A stretch of 64,000 bases of DNA from Sulfitobacter sp. DSM 110093 (GTDB lineage Bacteria > Pseudomonadota > Alphaproteobacteria > Rhodobacterales > Rhodobacteraceae): contig NZ_CP085170.1 of the NCBI RefSeq assembly GCF_022788715.1, forward strand, positions 62,001 through 126,000, given 5' to 3'. A program made the position numbers and the translations under genes. How positions within the stretch are numbered: position 1 is the stretch's first letter; every line of letters starts with the position of its first letter. Shown here piece after piece: positions 55,174 to 64,000 of this stretch. The notes under the pieces were generated by a model. It had not been told where the DNA came from and made no database searches. It saw nothing but the letters and a program-made list of their open reading frames with translations.

Positions 55174-56088
55174 ATGGTGATGACATCCGAACAACGGGTC
55201 GAAGCCAGCGAGCTTGCGGGCAAGGGGCGTTCCCCTTGGGCCGACGCACGGCGGCGGTTCTTCCGCAACAAGGCGGCGCTGATGGGTCTGGTGATCCTCG
55301 GCTTCGTCGTGGCCTTTGCGCTTTTCGGCAACAGCCTCGCGCAATGGTCTAACGAGGAATTGGACTACAACGTCATGGGCCAGATCGTCGAACTGGGTGG
55401 GCCGTCGATTGAAAGCGGCCATTACTTTGGCACCGATGATCTGGGGCGCGATCTGTTCGCACGGACCGTGCAAGGCACGCAGATCAGCCTCGCTGTGGGC
55501 CTTGTCGGGGCGCTGATCGCCTGCGTCGTCGGCACGCTCTACGGCGCGGTGGCGGGTTACTTCGGCGGGCGTACCGACAGCATCATGATGCGGCTCGTCG
55601 ATATCTTCATGGCCGTGCCCTATATGTTCGTGCTGATCCTGCTCTTGGTGATGTATGGCCGCTCGATCACCATCCTCTTTGCCGGTGTTGGTCTGATTTC
55701 ATGGATGGAGATGGCCCGCATCGTGCGCGGCCAAACCCTGACCATCAAGGGCCGCGAATTCGTCGAAGCCGCCCGCGCCACGGGCGTTTCGGCCCCGGTC
55801 ATCATCCTGCGCCATATCGTGCCCAACCTGCTGGGCGTGATCGCCGTTTACGCTACACTGCTGGTCCCGCTGATGATCCTGACGGAAAGCTTCATTTCGT
55901 TCCTTGGCCTTGGCATTCAGGAACCGCTGACCTCCCTCGGGGCGCTGATCTCCGAAGGGGCGGGGACCATCGCCTATGGCACTACCTGGCAGTTGGGTTT
56001 CCCACTGCTGTTCTTCTGTCTCACGCTCTTTGGCCTGTTCTTTATCGGCGACGGATTGCGTGACGCCCTCGACCCCAAGGATCGCTGA
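55174..56088 (+). CDS. oppC: Oligopeptide permease OppC
   Basis: A 304-residue permease. The cytoplasmic lead SPWADARRRFFRNKAALMGLVILGFVVAFALF is followed by FGTDDLGRDLFARTVQGTQISLAVGLVGALI, and the EAA loop is FVEAARATGVSAPVIILRHIVPNLLG. The ATG at 55174 lies one base after the oppB stop; MVMTS offers a second possible ATG at 55180. Confidence 0.92.
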   Translation: MVMTSEQRVEASELAGKGRSPWADARRRFFRNKAALMGLVILGFVVAFALFGNSLAQWSNEELDYNVMGQIVELGGPSIESGHYFGTDDLGRDLFARTVQGTQISLAVGLVGALIACVVGTLYGAVAGYFGGRTDSIMMRLVDIFMAVPYMFVLILLLVMYGRSITILFAGVGLISWMEMARIVRGQTLTIKGREFVEAARATGVSAPVIILRHIVPNLLGVIAVYATLLVPLMILTESFISFLGLGIQEPLTSLGALISEGAGTIAYGTTWQLGFPLLFFCLTLFGLFFIGDGLRDALDPKDR

Positions 56089-57056
56089 TGTCTCTGCTGG
56101 AAATCGACAAGCTCTCTGTCACCTTCGACGGCGAAGATGGCCCCGTGCATGCGGTCAACGACCTGTCGCTGTCGATCAGCCGGGGCGAAACCTTGGGCAT
56201 CGTCGGCGAAAGCGGCTCGGGCAAGAGCCAGACCGCCTTCTCGATTATGGGCCTGCTCGCGCCGAACGGGCGCACCGCTGGCTCGGTCCGGTTTGACAGG
56301 CAAGAGATTTTGGGCGCCAAACCCAAGGTGCTGAACAAACTCCGGGCCGAGCGGATCGCGATGATCTTCCAAGACCCGATGACATCGCTCAATCCCTATA
56401 TGCGCATCGCCGATCAGATGACCGAGGTGCTGACCCTGCACCACGGCATGTCGAAACGCGCGGCACTGGCGGAATCGGTGCGGATGCTGGACGCGGTGAA
56501 AATCCCCGCAGCCAAAGAGCGCATTCGTCTCTTCCCGCATGAATTTTCGGGCGGGATGCGCCAGCGGGTGATGATCGCAATGTCGCTGCTGTGCAAGCCC
56601 GACCTGCTGATCGCGGATGAGCCAACCACCGCGCTTGATGTAACGGTGCAGGCGCAGATTATGGACCTATTGGGCGATCTGCAAAAGGATTTCGGCATGG
56701 CCACGATCCTCATCACCCATGACCTTGGCGTCGTCGCGGGCTTCTGCGAGCGGGTGTTGGTGATGTACGGTGGTCGAGTGATGGAGCAGGGCCCGACCGA
56801 GCCGCTCTTTGCCGAGCCGACGCACCCCTATACCCGTGGCCTTTTGGCCGCCGTGCCGCGGGTCGATGACCAAGACGCCACCATGAAGGCGATCCCCGGC
56901 AACCCGCCCAACATGGCCGCCCCGCCCGAAGGCTGCCCCTTCCGCCCGCGCTGCACCTACGCCGGCGAAGATTGCCGCGTGATGCCGCCACTTGCGCCTT
57001 TTGCCCAAGGCCGCGCCCGTGCCTGCCACCGCCCGATTGCGGAGGTCACCGCATGA
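56088..57056 (+). CDS. oppD: Oligopeptide importer ATPase OppD
   Basis: A 322-residue ATPase. Walker A is GESGSGKSQTAFSIMG, signature FSGGMRQRVMIAMSL, Walker B LLIADEPTTALDVT, and the C-terminal extension holds CPFRPRCTYAGEDC. Start overlaps the oppC stop (TGATG). Confidence 0.92.
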   Translation: MSLLEIDKLSVTFDGEDGPVHAVNDLSLSISRGETLGIVGESGSGKSQTAFSIMGLLAPNGRTAGSVRFDRQEILGAKPKVLNKLRAERIAMIFQDPMTSLNPYMRIADQMTEVLTLHHGMSKRAALAESVRMLDAVKIPAAKERIRLFPHEFSGGMRQRVMIAMSLLCKPDLLIADEPTTALDVTVQAQIMDLLGDLQKDFGMATILITHDLGVVAGFCERVLVMYGGRVMEQGPTEPLFAEPTHPYTRGLLAAVPRVDDQDATMKAIPGNPPNMAAPPEGCPFRPRCTYAGEDCRVMPPLAPFAQGRARACHRPIAEVTA

Positions 57057-58060
57057 GCCCGCTTCTGTCTGTTCGCGATCTGCACGTTCGTTTCCCCATC
57101 ACCCGCGCTGGCGATATGCCTTGGACGAAGCCGCGTTTCCTACATGCTGTGAACGGGGTGAGCTTTGATCTGGAGCCGGGCAAAACGCTTGGCGTGGTCG
57201 GCGAATCCGGCTGTGGTAAATCCACCCTTGCGCGGGGTTTGATCCAGATGGTCCCGGCGACGGGGCAGGTGAACTGGCGCGGAGAGACGGACCTGCTGTC
57301 ACTTTCACCCCGCCGGATGAAGCCCTACCGTTCTGAGATCCAGATGGTGTTTCAAGACCCTCTGGCCTCGCTCAACCCCCGCATGACGCTGGGCCAGATC
57401 ATCGCCGAGCCGCTGCGCACGCACCGGCCCGAGATCTCTGCCAAGGAACGCCGCGCCCGCGTGGCGCAGATGATGGAGCGCGTGGGTCTGCTGCCGCAGA
57501 TGATCAACCGCTATCCGCATGAGTTCTCGGGCGGCCAGTGCCAACGCATTGGCATCGCCCGTGCCCTGATCGTGGAGCCGAAGTTGCTTATCTGCGACGA
57601 ACCGGTCTCGGCCCTTGATGTATCGATCCAAGCGCAGGTGATTGAACTGCTCAAAGAGTTGCAGCGCGATTTGGGGCTGGCGATGATCTTTATCGCCCAT
57701 GACCTAAGTGTGGTGAAAAACATTTCGGACGAGGTTATGGTGCTCTATCTCGGCCGCATCATGGAAAAGGCCCCCAAGGCGCAGCTCTACGACAATCCGC
57801 AGCACCCCTATACACAGGCCTTGCTGTCCGCCGTGCCGATCCCCGATCCGGTGGCTGAACGCGCCAAAAAGATTGTGCCGATGACTGGCGATATGCCGTC
57901 ACCGATGAACCCGCCTTCGGGCTGTGTCTTCCGTGGCCGCTGCCCCCGTGCGCAGGCAGATTGCGCCGAGGTGGTGCCAGAGCCGGGCAGCGATGTGCAT
58001 CAGGTGGCTTGCATCCATCCCGGCCCGATGCTGGAAAACGAAATGACAGGAGGGCGCTGA
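57053..58060 (+). CDS. oppF: Oligopeptide importer ATPase OppF
   Basis: A 335-residue ATPase. Walker A is GESGCGKSTLARGL, Walker B LLICDEPVSALDVSIQ, and the C-terminal CVFRGRCPRAQADC motif is present. The ABC signature reads FSGGQCQRIGIARAL, with Cys in place of the common Arg after GGQ. The start at 57053 is ATGA-coupled to oppD; the in-frame extension from 56972 overlaps oppD and is rejected. Confidence 0.92.
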   Translation: MSPLLSVRDLHVRFPITRAGDMPWTKPRFLHAVNGVSFDLEPGKTLGVVGESGCGKSTLARGLIQMVPATGQVNWRGETDLLSLSPRRMKPYRSEIQMVFQDPLASLNPRMTLGQIIAEPLRTHRPEISAKERRARVAQMMERVGLLPQMINRYPHEFSGGQCQRIGIARALIVEPKLLICDEPVSALDVSIQAQVIELLKELQRDLGLAMIFIAHDLSVVKNISDEVMVLYLGRIMEKAPKAQLYDNPQHPYTQALLSAVPIPDPVAERAKKIVPMTGDMPSPMNPPSGCVFRGRCPRAQADCAEVVPEPGSDVHQVACIHPGPMLENEMTGGR

Positions 58061-58066
58061 CGCCCT
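58051..58066 (+). terminator. Short hairpin overlapping the oppF stop
   Basis: AGGGCG (58051-58056) and CGCCCT (58061-58066) with loop CTGA, spanning the oppF stop codon. Only six pairs and no immediate T-run, so a weak terminator candidate. Confidence 0.4.
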
Positions 58067-58133
58067 GCTGCCGCTTTAAATCCCTTTATAATAAAGCCTT
58101 AGAGCCGGTCGGTGCCGTGTCATCCCAAGAAAA

Positions 58134-58169
58134 TGATATACGTCTATCAAAAATGATTGACGTATATCA
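58134..58169. promoter_or_regulatory. Two tandem LacI-type operator candidates
   Basis: Two 16-base sites share the pattern TGATNNACGTNNATCA: 58134-58149 and 58154-58169, centre to centre 20 bases, about two helical turns. Each has a central CG, the hallmark of LacI-family operators. Seen together they also make a long inverted repeat with 11-base arms (58134-58144 and 58159-58169). They lie 66-101 bases before the lacI-type gene, so autoregulation of the whole sugar operon is likely. Confidence 0.7.
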
Positions 58170-58234
58170 AAATATCCTTATAGATAGGGTCAAGACGCGC
58201 CGCTTGGGAGGGTTGGCGCGATGGGGGAGGGATC

Positions 58235-59293
58235 ATGACAAGTCCGACGCTGAGCGATGTCGCACGTGCTGCTGGGGTGAGCTATGCCACCGCAGACCGG
58301 GTGATCAACAACCGCGGAAATGTGGCTGAGAAGTCCATTTCCAAGGTGCGCGAAGCTGTTTCGGCGCTTGGATATGTGCGCAATGTCGCGGCGGCCAACC
58401 TGTCGCGGGGTCGCATCTACCGGCTCGCATTTCTGATCCCACGCGGTTCCAACGCTTTCTTCAACCGTATCCGCCAGCACATCGAGCACACCGCAAATCA
58501 TCAGGCCTCCGAACGGGTCAGCGCCGAGGTGATAGAAGTCGCCGCCTTCGCAGTAGACGGGTTGCAAGACAGCATCACAGACCTGCTTATGCGTGAATTC
58601 GACGGTGTCGCCATCGTCGGGCTGCAAAGCGCCGCGCTTGAGGTACCTTTGGCCGAATTGCGCGCCAAAGGGGTGGCCGTGGTGGGCCTTGTCTCCGACC
58701 TGCCCCACGCCGCCCGCGCGGCCTATATCGGCATCGACAACATCGCCGCCGGGCGCACCGCTGGGCGGATGGTGGGTCTTGCCCACGGCGGGCAGGGTGG
58801 GAAGGTGCAAACTTTTGCAGGTTCGCTCAACGCGCGTGACCACGCAGAGCGCCTCGCCGGATTTCGCGAAGTGCTCAACGCTGATTTTCCGCAGATTACG
58901 CTGCTCGATCCGATCATGACCAAGGACGATGCGCAGGTGCTTCAGGCGCAGACGCAAGAGGCGCTGATCCAGCAAGGGCTGACGGCGCTTTACAATGTTG
59001 GCGCAGGCAACAGCGGCCTGATCGCCGCCCTTCGCGGCGGGCAGGGAACACGCCCCTTTTGCGTGGTGCATGAACTTGTCGCCCATTCCCGCCAAGCGCT
59101 GATGGCACGACAGATTGATCTGGTCATCGACCAACGCCCAGACGTGGAAATCAACCGCGCCTTTACCGTCCTGCGCGCCCTGATTGACGCGAAAGATTTG
59201 CCACCGATGCCGGACCTCGTGCCGACGATTTATGTGCGGGACAATCTGCCCGCCGACACATTGACCGATAAGATGAAGGCCCAAGACACATGA
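58235..59293 (+). CDS. LacI-family transcriptional regulator
   Basis: A 352-residue repressor. The HTH is [30 protein letters not shown] (residues 4-33), the hinge helix [22 protein letters not shown], and a periplasmic-binding-protein-like sensor domain fills the rest ([19 protein letters not shown] and [23 protein letters not shown]). GGGGGAGGGATC precedes the ATG. It overlaps the xylose isomerase gene by ATGA, so regulator and enzymes are in one transcript, unusual but consistent with a negative feedback loop through the tandem operators upstream. Confidence 0.9.
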   Translation: MTSPTLSDVARAAGVSYATADRVINNRGNVAEKSISKVREAVSALGYVRNVAAANLSRGRIYRLAFLIPRGSNAFFNRIRQHIEHTANHQASERVSAEVIEVAAFAVDGLQDSITDLLMREFDGVAIVGLQSAALEVPLAELRAKGVAVVGLVSDLPHAARAAYIGIDNIAAGRTAGRMVGLAHGGQGGKVQTFAGSLNARDHAERLAGFREVLNADFPQITLLDPIMTKDDAQVLQAQTQEALIQQGLTALYNVGAGNSGLIAALRGGQGTRPFCVVHELVAHSRQALMARQIDLVIDQRPDVEINRAFTVLRALIDAKDLPPMPDLVPTIYVRDNLPADTLTDKMKAQDT

Positions 59294-60585
59294 GTGATTT
59301 TTTTAAAGATATTAAGCCACTTTCCTATGATCCAGACGGCTCTGATCTGGGCTTTCGCCACTACAACCCCGACGAAGTGTTTATGGGCAAGCGGATGGAA
59401 GACCACCTGCGCTTTGCCGTGGCCTATTGGCATTCCTTCGCTTGGCCCGGCGGCGATCCCTTTGGCGGGCAAACCTTCGACCGCCCGTGGTTTGGCGAGA
59501 CGATGGAATTGGCGCGCCTAAAAGCTGATGTGGCGTTTGAGATGTTCGATCTGTTGAACGCGCCCTACTTTTGCTGGCACGACGCCGATATCCGCCCCGA
59601 GGGCGATACCTTCGCCGAGAGCCTGCGCAATTTCGAAGAGATTATCGATTACCTCGGCACCAAGATGGAAAGCTCAAAAACCAAACTGCTTTGGGGCACG
59701 GCGAACCTTTTTGGCAATCGGCGCTTTATGTCAGGTGCAGCCACCAACCCTGACCCGGAGGTTTTTGCCTGGTCGGCGGCAACAGTCAAAGCCTGTATGG
59801 ATGCGACCCACAAGCTGGACGGGCAAAACTATGTGCTTTGGGGCGGGCGCGAGGGCTATGAAACCCTGCTGAACACCGACCTGAAACGCGAACGCCAGCA
59901 GGCGGGACGTTTTTTGCAGATGGCGGTAGAGTATAAACACGAGATCGGCTTCAAGGGCGCTATTCTGGTCGAGCCGAAGCCGCAGGAGCCGACTAAGCAT
60001 CAATATGATTTCGACGTCGCCACCGTTTACGGTTTCCTTAAGGAGTTCGGGCTGGAGGGTGAGGTTCAGATGAACATCGAACAAGGCCACGCGATCCTTG
60101 CGGGCCATTCGTTCGAACATGAATTGGCGCTGGCATCCTCGCTCGGGATTTTCGGGTCCATCGACATGAACCGCAACGACTACCAATCGGGCTGGGACAC
60201 GGACCAGTTCCCCAACAACGTCCCCGAGGTCGCGCTGGCCTATTACGAAGTGCTTAAAGCGGGCGGGTTCACCACTGGCGGCACCAATTTTGACGCCAAG
60301 CTGCGGCGGCAATCGCTTGATCCGGTCGATCTGATCGCGGCCCATGCAGGCGCGATGGATGTCTGCGCGCGGGGCTTCAAAGCCGCCGCCGCGATGCTGG
60401 AGGATGGGACGCTCGAAGCCATGCGTGATGAGCGCTACGCGGGGTGGGAGACGCCCGAGGCGAAGGCGATGTTGGAGGGGGATCTGGCCAGCATCGCGGC
60501 GCAGGTCGCCAAGGACGGCATCAACCCGCAACCCCGCTCGGGCCGGCAGGAAATTCTGGAGAATATCGTGAACCGGTTCGTTTGA
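59290..60585 (+). CDS. xylA: Xylose isomerase
   Basis: A 431-residue TIM-barrel ketol isomerase converting D-xylose to D-xylulose, of the longer class II length. Catalytic and metal residues are intact: H97 and D100 in FCWHDAD, the [19 protein letters not shown] block, Glu and His in [17 protein letters not shown] (family consensus EANHA; the ligand positions are kept), SIDMNRND and [10 protein letters not shown], and [10 protein letters not shown]. It lies between the LacI regulator and a TIM-barrel isomerase gene. No xylulokinase gene is visible before the window ends, so the xylulose route cannot be confirmed here. Confidence 0.92.
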   Translation: MSDFFKDIKPLSYDPDGSDLGFRHYNPDEVFMGKRMEDHLRFAVAYWHSFAWPGGDPFGGQTFDRPWFGETMELARLKADVAFEMFDLLNAPYFCWHDADIRPEGDTFAESLRNFEEIIDYLGTKMESSKTKLLWGTANLFGNRRFMSGAATNPDPEVFAWSAATVKACMDATHKLDGQNYVLWGGREGYETLLNTDLKRERQQAGRFLQMAVEYKHEIGFKGAILVEPKPQEPTKHQYDFDVATVYGFLKEFGLEGEVQMNIEQGHAILAGHSFEHELALASSLGIFGSIDMNRNDYQSGWDTDQFPNNVPEVALAYYEVLKAGGFTTGGTNFDAKLRRQSLDPVDLIAAHAGAMDVCARGFKAAAAMLEDGTLEAMRDERYAGWETPEAKAMLEGDLASIAAQVAKDGINPQPRSGRQEILENIVNRFV

Positions 60586-60607
60586 GCCGGGGAAAGGGAG
60601 GAACATA

Positions 60608-61663
60608 ATGAAGACGATCAAGGGACCAGCGCTGTTTCTGGCGCAGTTTGCAGGCGACGAAGCGCCGTTCAACTCTTGGGACAGCATCACCAAATGGGCT
60701 GCCGATTGTGGGTACAAAGGCGTGCAGGTGCCCAGTTGGGACGCGCGGCTGATCGACTTGGCCAAAGCGGCGTCGAGCAAGGATTACTGCGACGAGTTCA
60801 AGGGCAAGGCAGTCGAGAACGGCGTAGAGGTCACCGAACTTTCGACCCACCTTCAGGGCCAATTGGTCGCGGTGCACCCGGCCTATGATACCGCCTTTGA
60901 CGGTTTCGCTGTCGAAGAAGTACGCGGCAATCCGAAGGCGCGACAGGAATGGGCGGTCGAGCAGGTGAAGATGGCGCTTTCGGCCTCAAAGAACATGGGC
61001 ATCGGCGCACATGCGACCTTCTCGGGCGCGCTGGCTTGGCCCTATGTCTACCCATGGCCACAGCGCCCTGCGGGGTTGATCGAAACGGCTTTTGATGAGT
61101 TGGCTGCGCGTTGGCTGCCGATCCTCAACCACGCCGAGGACTGCGGTGTCGATATCTGCTATGAGATCCACCCCGGCGAAGACCTGCATGACGGCATCAC
61201 CTATGAGATGTTTCTGGAGCGCACGGGCAATCACGCGCGGGCCAACATGCTCTATGATCCCAGCCACTATGTGCTGCAATGCCTTGATTATATTGATAAC
61301 ATCGACATCTATAAAGACCGGATCAAGATGTTCCACGTCAAGGATGCGGAGTTCAATCCGACGGGTCGTCAGGGGGTCTATTCAGGCTACCAAAGCTGGA
61401 CTGACCGTGCCGGGCGGTTCCGGTCGCTTGGCGATGGTCAAGTTGATTTCGGCGCTGTCTTTTCCAAAATGGCGGCGAATGATTTCGATGGTTGGGCCGT
61501 GGTGGAATGGGAATGCTGCCTGAAACACCCCGAAGACGGCGCGCGCGAGGGGGCGCAGTTCGTCTCCGATCACATCATCCGCGTAACCGACAAAGCCTTT
61601 GACGACTTCGCCGATGGCGGCACCGATGAGGCGGCAAACCGCAAGATGCTGGGGATCGACTGA
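60608..61663 (+). CDS. TIM-barrel sugar isomerase/epimerase (AP endonuclease 2 fold)
   Basis: A 351-residue xylose-isomerase-like TIM-barrel protein of the IolE/IolH/YcjR type. Seen: ELSTHLQGQLVAVHPAYD near residue 80, DICYEIHPGEDLHDG near 182, LYDPSHYVLQCLDY near 215, MFHVKDAEFNPTGRQG near 245 and a terminal WAVVEWECCLKHPEDG, giving the usual Glu/Asp/His/Glu metal set. GGAAAGGGAGG precedes the ATG. The substrate is probably a sugar or keto-sugar; it is paired with an oxidoreductase gene by TGATG overlap, so the two probably act in sequence. Confidence 0.85.
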   Translation: MKTIKGPALFLAQFAGDEAPFNSWDSITKWAADCGYKGVQVPSWDARLIDLAKAASSKDYCDEFKGKAVENGVEVTELSTHLQGQLVAVHPAYDTAFDGFAVEEVRGNPKARQEWAVEQVKMALSASKNMGIGAHATFSGALAWPYVYPWPQRPAGLIETAFDELAARWLPILNHAEDCGVDICYEIHPGEDLHDGITYEMFLERTGNHARANMLYDPSHYVLQCLDYIDNIDIYKDRIKMFHVKDAEFNPTGRQGVYSGYQSWTDRAGRFRSLGDGQVDFGAVFSKMAANDFDGWAVVEWECCLKHPEDGAREGAQFVSDHIIRVTDKAFDDFADGGTDEAANRKMLGID

Positions 61664-62799
61664 TGGCACGTATTCGACTTGGCATGGTGGGCGGCGGCAA
61701 TGACGCCTTTATCGGCGGAGTGCACCGCATCGCCTCGCGCATCGACGACCGGTTCGATCTGGTCGCGGGCGCGCTGTCTTCGACCCCCGAAAAATCCGCC
61801 GCCAGTGCAGAGGCTTTGGGCATTCCACGGTCCTACGGCAGTTTTGAGGAAATGGCCGAGGCCGAAGCCGCCCGCGAGGACGGGATTGAGGCGGTTTCGA
61901 TCGTCACCCCCAACCACGTTCATGCCGCTGCTGCAAAGGCGTTTTTGGCCAAGGGCATCCATGTGATCTGCGACAAGCCCCTGACCTCCACGCTGGAGGA
62001 TGCAGAGGCACTGGAAACCACGGTGGCCGAGGCCGACGCGCTTTTCATTCTCACCCATAACTACACCGGCTATCCCATGATCCGCCAAGCGCGGGCGATG
62101 GTCGAAGCAGGTGATCTGGGCGATATCCGCATCGTTCAGGCAGAGTACCCGCAGGATTGGCTAACCGCGCCGATGGAAAACGAAGGCGTCAAACAAGCCG
62201 AATGGCGCACCGATCCCGCGCGGTCGGGCGCCGGCGGCTCGGTGGGGGACATCGGCACCCATGCCCATAACCTCGCCTGTTTCGTCAGTGGCTTGCAGGT
62301 CGAAAGCCTTGCCGCCGATCTGCAAAGCTGGGGGAAGGGGCGCAAGCTGGACGACAATGCGCATATGATGCTGCGTTTTGCTGGTGGCGCGCGGGGTATG
62401 CTGTGGTCAAGCCAAGTGGCCCCGGGCAACGAGAACGCGCTGAAATTGCGGATCTATGGCGACAAGGGCGGCATGGAATGGTCGCAGGAGGATCCCAACT
62501 ACCTGTGGTTCACGCCCTTGGGAGAGCCGAAGCGTCTGATCACCCGCAACGGGGCAGGGGCGTCGGAGGCATCGCAATCCGTGAGTCGCATTCCCGGTGG
62601 CCACCCCGAAGGCTACCTTGAAGGGTTCGCGACAATCTATAATGAGGCCGCCGATGCGATCCGCGCGGTACAGGGCGGGGCGTCCCGCGAAAGCGCTATG
62701 GGCGTGCTCCCCGGCATCGCGGCGGGGATGTACGGAATGCGCTTCATCAACGCCTGCGTGACCTCTTCGGCGAATGATGCGGCGTGGACAAAACTATGA
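61663..62799 (+). CDS. Gfo/Idh/MocA-family oxidoreductase
   Basis: A 378-residue NAD(P)-dependent dehydrogenase. The Rossmann motif is RLGMVGGGNDAFIGGVHRIASR at the N-terminus and the catalytic Lys is in VICDKPLTSTLEDAEAL near residue 110. The C-terminal domain has the GGSVGDIGTHAHNLACFV segment with the conserved Asp and His. Members oxidise inositols, sugars or sugar derivatives at a ring carbon, often to 3-keto sugars. Context (LacI, xylose isomerase, TIM-barrel isomerase, sugar ABC importer) points to a pentose, hexose or glycoside; the exact substrate is open. Confidence 0.86.
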   Translation: MARIRLGMVGGGNDAFIGGVHRIASRIDDRFDLVAGALSSTPEKSAASAEALGIPRSYGSFEEMAEAEAAREDGIEAVSIVTPNHVHAAAAKAFLAKGIHVICDKPLTSTLEDAEALETTVAEADALFILTHNYTGYPMIRQARAMVEAGDLGDIRIVQAEYPQDWLTAPMENEGVKQAEWRTDPARSGAGGSVGDIGTHAHNLACFVSGLQVESLAADLQSWGKGRKLDDNAHMMLRFAGGARGMLWSSQVAPGNENALKLRIYGDKGGMEWSQEDPNYLWFTPLGEPKRLITRNGAGASEASQSVSRIPGGHPEGYLEGFATIYNEAADAIRAVQGGASRESAMGVLPGIAAGMYGMRFINACVTSSANDAAWTKL

Positions 62800-64000
62800 G
62801 CAACAGCCCCGTTCTTGCCCTGCGCGACGTGAGCAAAAGCTTCGGCTCGATCGAGGTGCTGCACGGCGTGACCCTCGCGCTGGAGCCGGGAACAGTTCAT
62901 GCGCTCATTGGTGAGAACGGGGCGGGCAAATCCACCACGATGAAAATCATGGCGGGCTATCAATTGCCCAGCAGGGGCGATGTACAACTCGACGGCGCGC
63001 CGGTGCGGTTCAACAGCCTGCACGAAGGCGAGATGGCCGGGATCGTGATGATCCATCAAGAGTTCAATCTGGCCGAACAGTTGACGGTCGAGCAGAACAT
63101 CTTTCTGGGGCGCGAATTGAAACGTGGGCCGCTACTCGACAAGGCCGAGATGCGGCGGCGCACGCGCGACTATCTTGATCGGGTGGCCTGCAACGTTTCC
63201 CCCGACGCGCTGGTGTCGGGCCTGTCGAACTCTGACAAACAGATGGTTGAGATCGCCAAAGCCCTATCGCGCGATGCGCGGGTGCTGATCATGGATGAGC
63301 CGACGGCGGTGCTGACCAAGCGCGAGACCGATGTGCTGTTCAAACAGGTCGCGGCGCTGCGCGCGGCGGGCACGGCGGTACTGTTTACGTCGCATAAACT
63401 CGATGAAGTGGCCGAGATCTCGGACCATGTGACCATCATGCGCGACGGGGCGGTGGTGCATTCGGGACCAACCTCAGACATCACCGAAGACGAAATGGCC
63501 ACCGCCATGGTGGGCCGTGATGTGTCCGACCTTTATCCGGCGAAGCCCGGTGTCGCCGCAGACGCGCCAGAGGTGCTGTCGGTCGAAAACCTGAGCGTGC
63601 CGGGCTGTGCCAACAACGTGTCCTTTTCGCTCCGCCGTGGGGAAATTTTGGGCGTCGGCGGGCTGATCGGCTCGGGCCGGACGGAACTGATGGAAGGCCT
63701 CGCGGGTCTGCGCCCGGCGCGCTTTGATCGCGTGACGCTCTTTGACAAGCCAGTACATTTCAAACAACCCAGCGACGCGCAGCAGGCCGGGCTGTGCTAC
63801 CTCACCGAAGACCGCAAACTGCGCGGGCTGCTGTTGGAACGCGGCATGCGCGAGAACCTGACGCTGCAGAACCTCCATAAATTCGGCGGTTTCCTGATCG
63901 ACCGAGGTGCCGAGGAAGCGGCGCTAACCCATGCGATCAGCGAATTCGACATTCGCGCGGGCAGCCGTGATGTGCGCGTCGGCAATATGTCTGGCGGCAA
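62796..64000 (+). CDS. Sugar ABC importer ATPase (RbsA/XylG type), 3' end outside window
   Basis: The reading frame starts at ATG 62796 (ATGA overlap with the dehydrogenase) and is open to the last base, giving 401 codons of a protein that is normally about 500. Two ABC domains are visible. In the first, Walker A is IGENGAGKSTTMKI, signature VSGLSNSDKQMVEIAKAL and Walker B VLIMDEPTAVL. In the second, the degenerate GGLIGSGRTELMEGLAGL loop and LTEDRKLRGLLLERGM are seen, and the second signature begins NMSGG at the edge. This double-ATPase layout belongs to ribose/xylose-type importers; permease and binding-protein genes should follow beyond the window. Confidence 0.9.
   Translation, partial: MSNSPVLALRDVSKSFGSIEVLHGVTLALEPGTVHALIGENGAGKSTTMKIMAGYQLPSRGDVQLDGAPVRFNSLHEGEMAGIVMIHQEFNLAEQLTVEQNIFLGRELKRGPLLDKAEMRRRTRDYLDRVACNVSPDALVSGLSNSDKQMVEIAKALSRDARVLIMDEPTAVLTKRETDVLFKQVAALRAAGTAVLFTSHKLDEVAEISDHVTIMRDGAVVHSGPTSDITEDEMATAMVGRDVSDLYPAKPGVAADAPEVLSVENLSVPGCANNVSFSLRRGEILGVGGLIGSGRTELMEGLAGLRPARFDRVTLFDKPVHFKQPSDAQQAGLCYLTEDRKLRGLLLERGMRENLTLQNLHKFGGFLIDRGAEEAALTHAISEFDIRAGSRDVRVGNMSGG

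Noticed and set aside
59290..60585. Possible inactive xylose isomerase because EANHA reads EQGHA
   Set aside because: The metal-binding Glu and His of the motif are unchanged and all other catalytic residues are present.
1..64000. Mobile elements, CRISPR arrays, tRNA or rRNA genes
   Set aside because: No transposase, integrase, spaced direct-repeat array or cloverleaf-like sequence was seen; the window is dense with conserved metabolic operons.

Overview
The window reads as a chromosomal segment of a marine alphaproteobacterium of the Roseobacter group (Rhodobacteraceae, Sulfitobacter-like). The basis is moderately high GC, very tight operons with ATGA/TGATG junctions, an opgGIHC operon arranged as in Rhodobacter, several peptide and amino-acid ABC importers, and EcfG-type stress promoters. 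The genus is inferred from general gene content, not from a marker gene. No rRNA, tRNA, CRISPR array, insertion sequence, phage gene or origin was seen. No gap without a gene exceeds 300 bases (largest: 32204-32482, 21167-21421, 35886-36130, 17647-17875).

Layout. 1-1823 (+): end of glycerol kinase and a coupled iron-type alcohol dehydrogenase. 1864-10296 (-): a seven-gene operon of dipeptide/oligopeptide ABC importer, cytoplasmic gamma-glutamyltransferase and M20 dipeptidase, with a divergent IclR regulator (10461-11243). 11284-16835 (-): large HPII-type catalase downstream of a four-gene operon (acyl-CoA dehydrogenase-like, PIG-L deacetylase, NodS-like methyltransferase, family 2 glycosyltransferase). 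Both units have candidate EcfG general-stress promoters. 17017-21166: glutathione transferase, glutamine-dependent NAD synthetase, MFS transporter. 21422-27356 (+): RND efflux pair and a phospholipase D-family protein. 27372-32203 (-): opgG-opgI-opgH-opgC for periplasmic glucans. 32483-33034 (-): 2-oxoglutarate/Fe(II) oxygenase.

33233-44016 is a hydroxyproline catabolic island. It has a pyrroline-2-carboxylate reductase divergent from a ketoglutarate-semialdehyde dehydrogenase, then a polar amino-acid ABC importer, D-hydroxyproline oxidase, 4-hydroxyproline epimerase, fused aconitase-X (cis-3-hydroxyproline dehydratase) and a trans-3-hydroxyproline dehydratase homologue. Two perfect palindromes with the same 13-base core (34296-34308 and 36033-36045) lie in its two promoter regions. 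The deaminase expected for the 4-hydroxyproline branch and a dedicated regulator are not in the window.

44013-52385: two divergent, paralogous phytoene-desaturase/PYROXD2-like flavoproteins next to a five-gene Dpp-type importer. 52545-58060 (+): oppABCDF. 58235-64000 (+): a LacI-regulated pentose/sugar operon (LacI, xylose isomerase, TIM-barrel isomerase, Gfo/Idh/MocA dehydrogenase, start of a sugar ABC ATPase that runs off the end), preceded by two tandem LacI-like operators.

A recurring device is a strong stem-loop between a substrate-binding-protein gene and its permease gene. It occurs in all four complete importer operons and probably sets higher expression of the binding protein. The least described items are the stress-promoter-linked four-gene operon, the Ser/Thr active-site pair in the proline-racemase-family protein, and the flavoprotein pair of unknown substrate.
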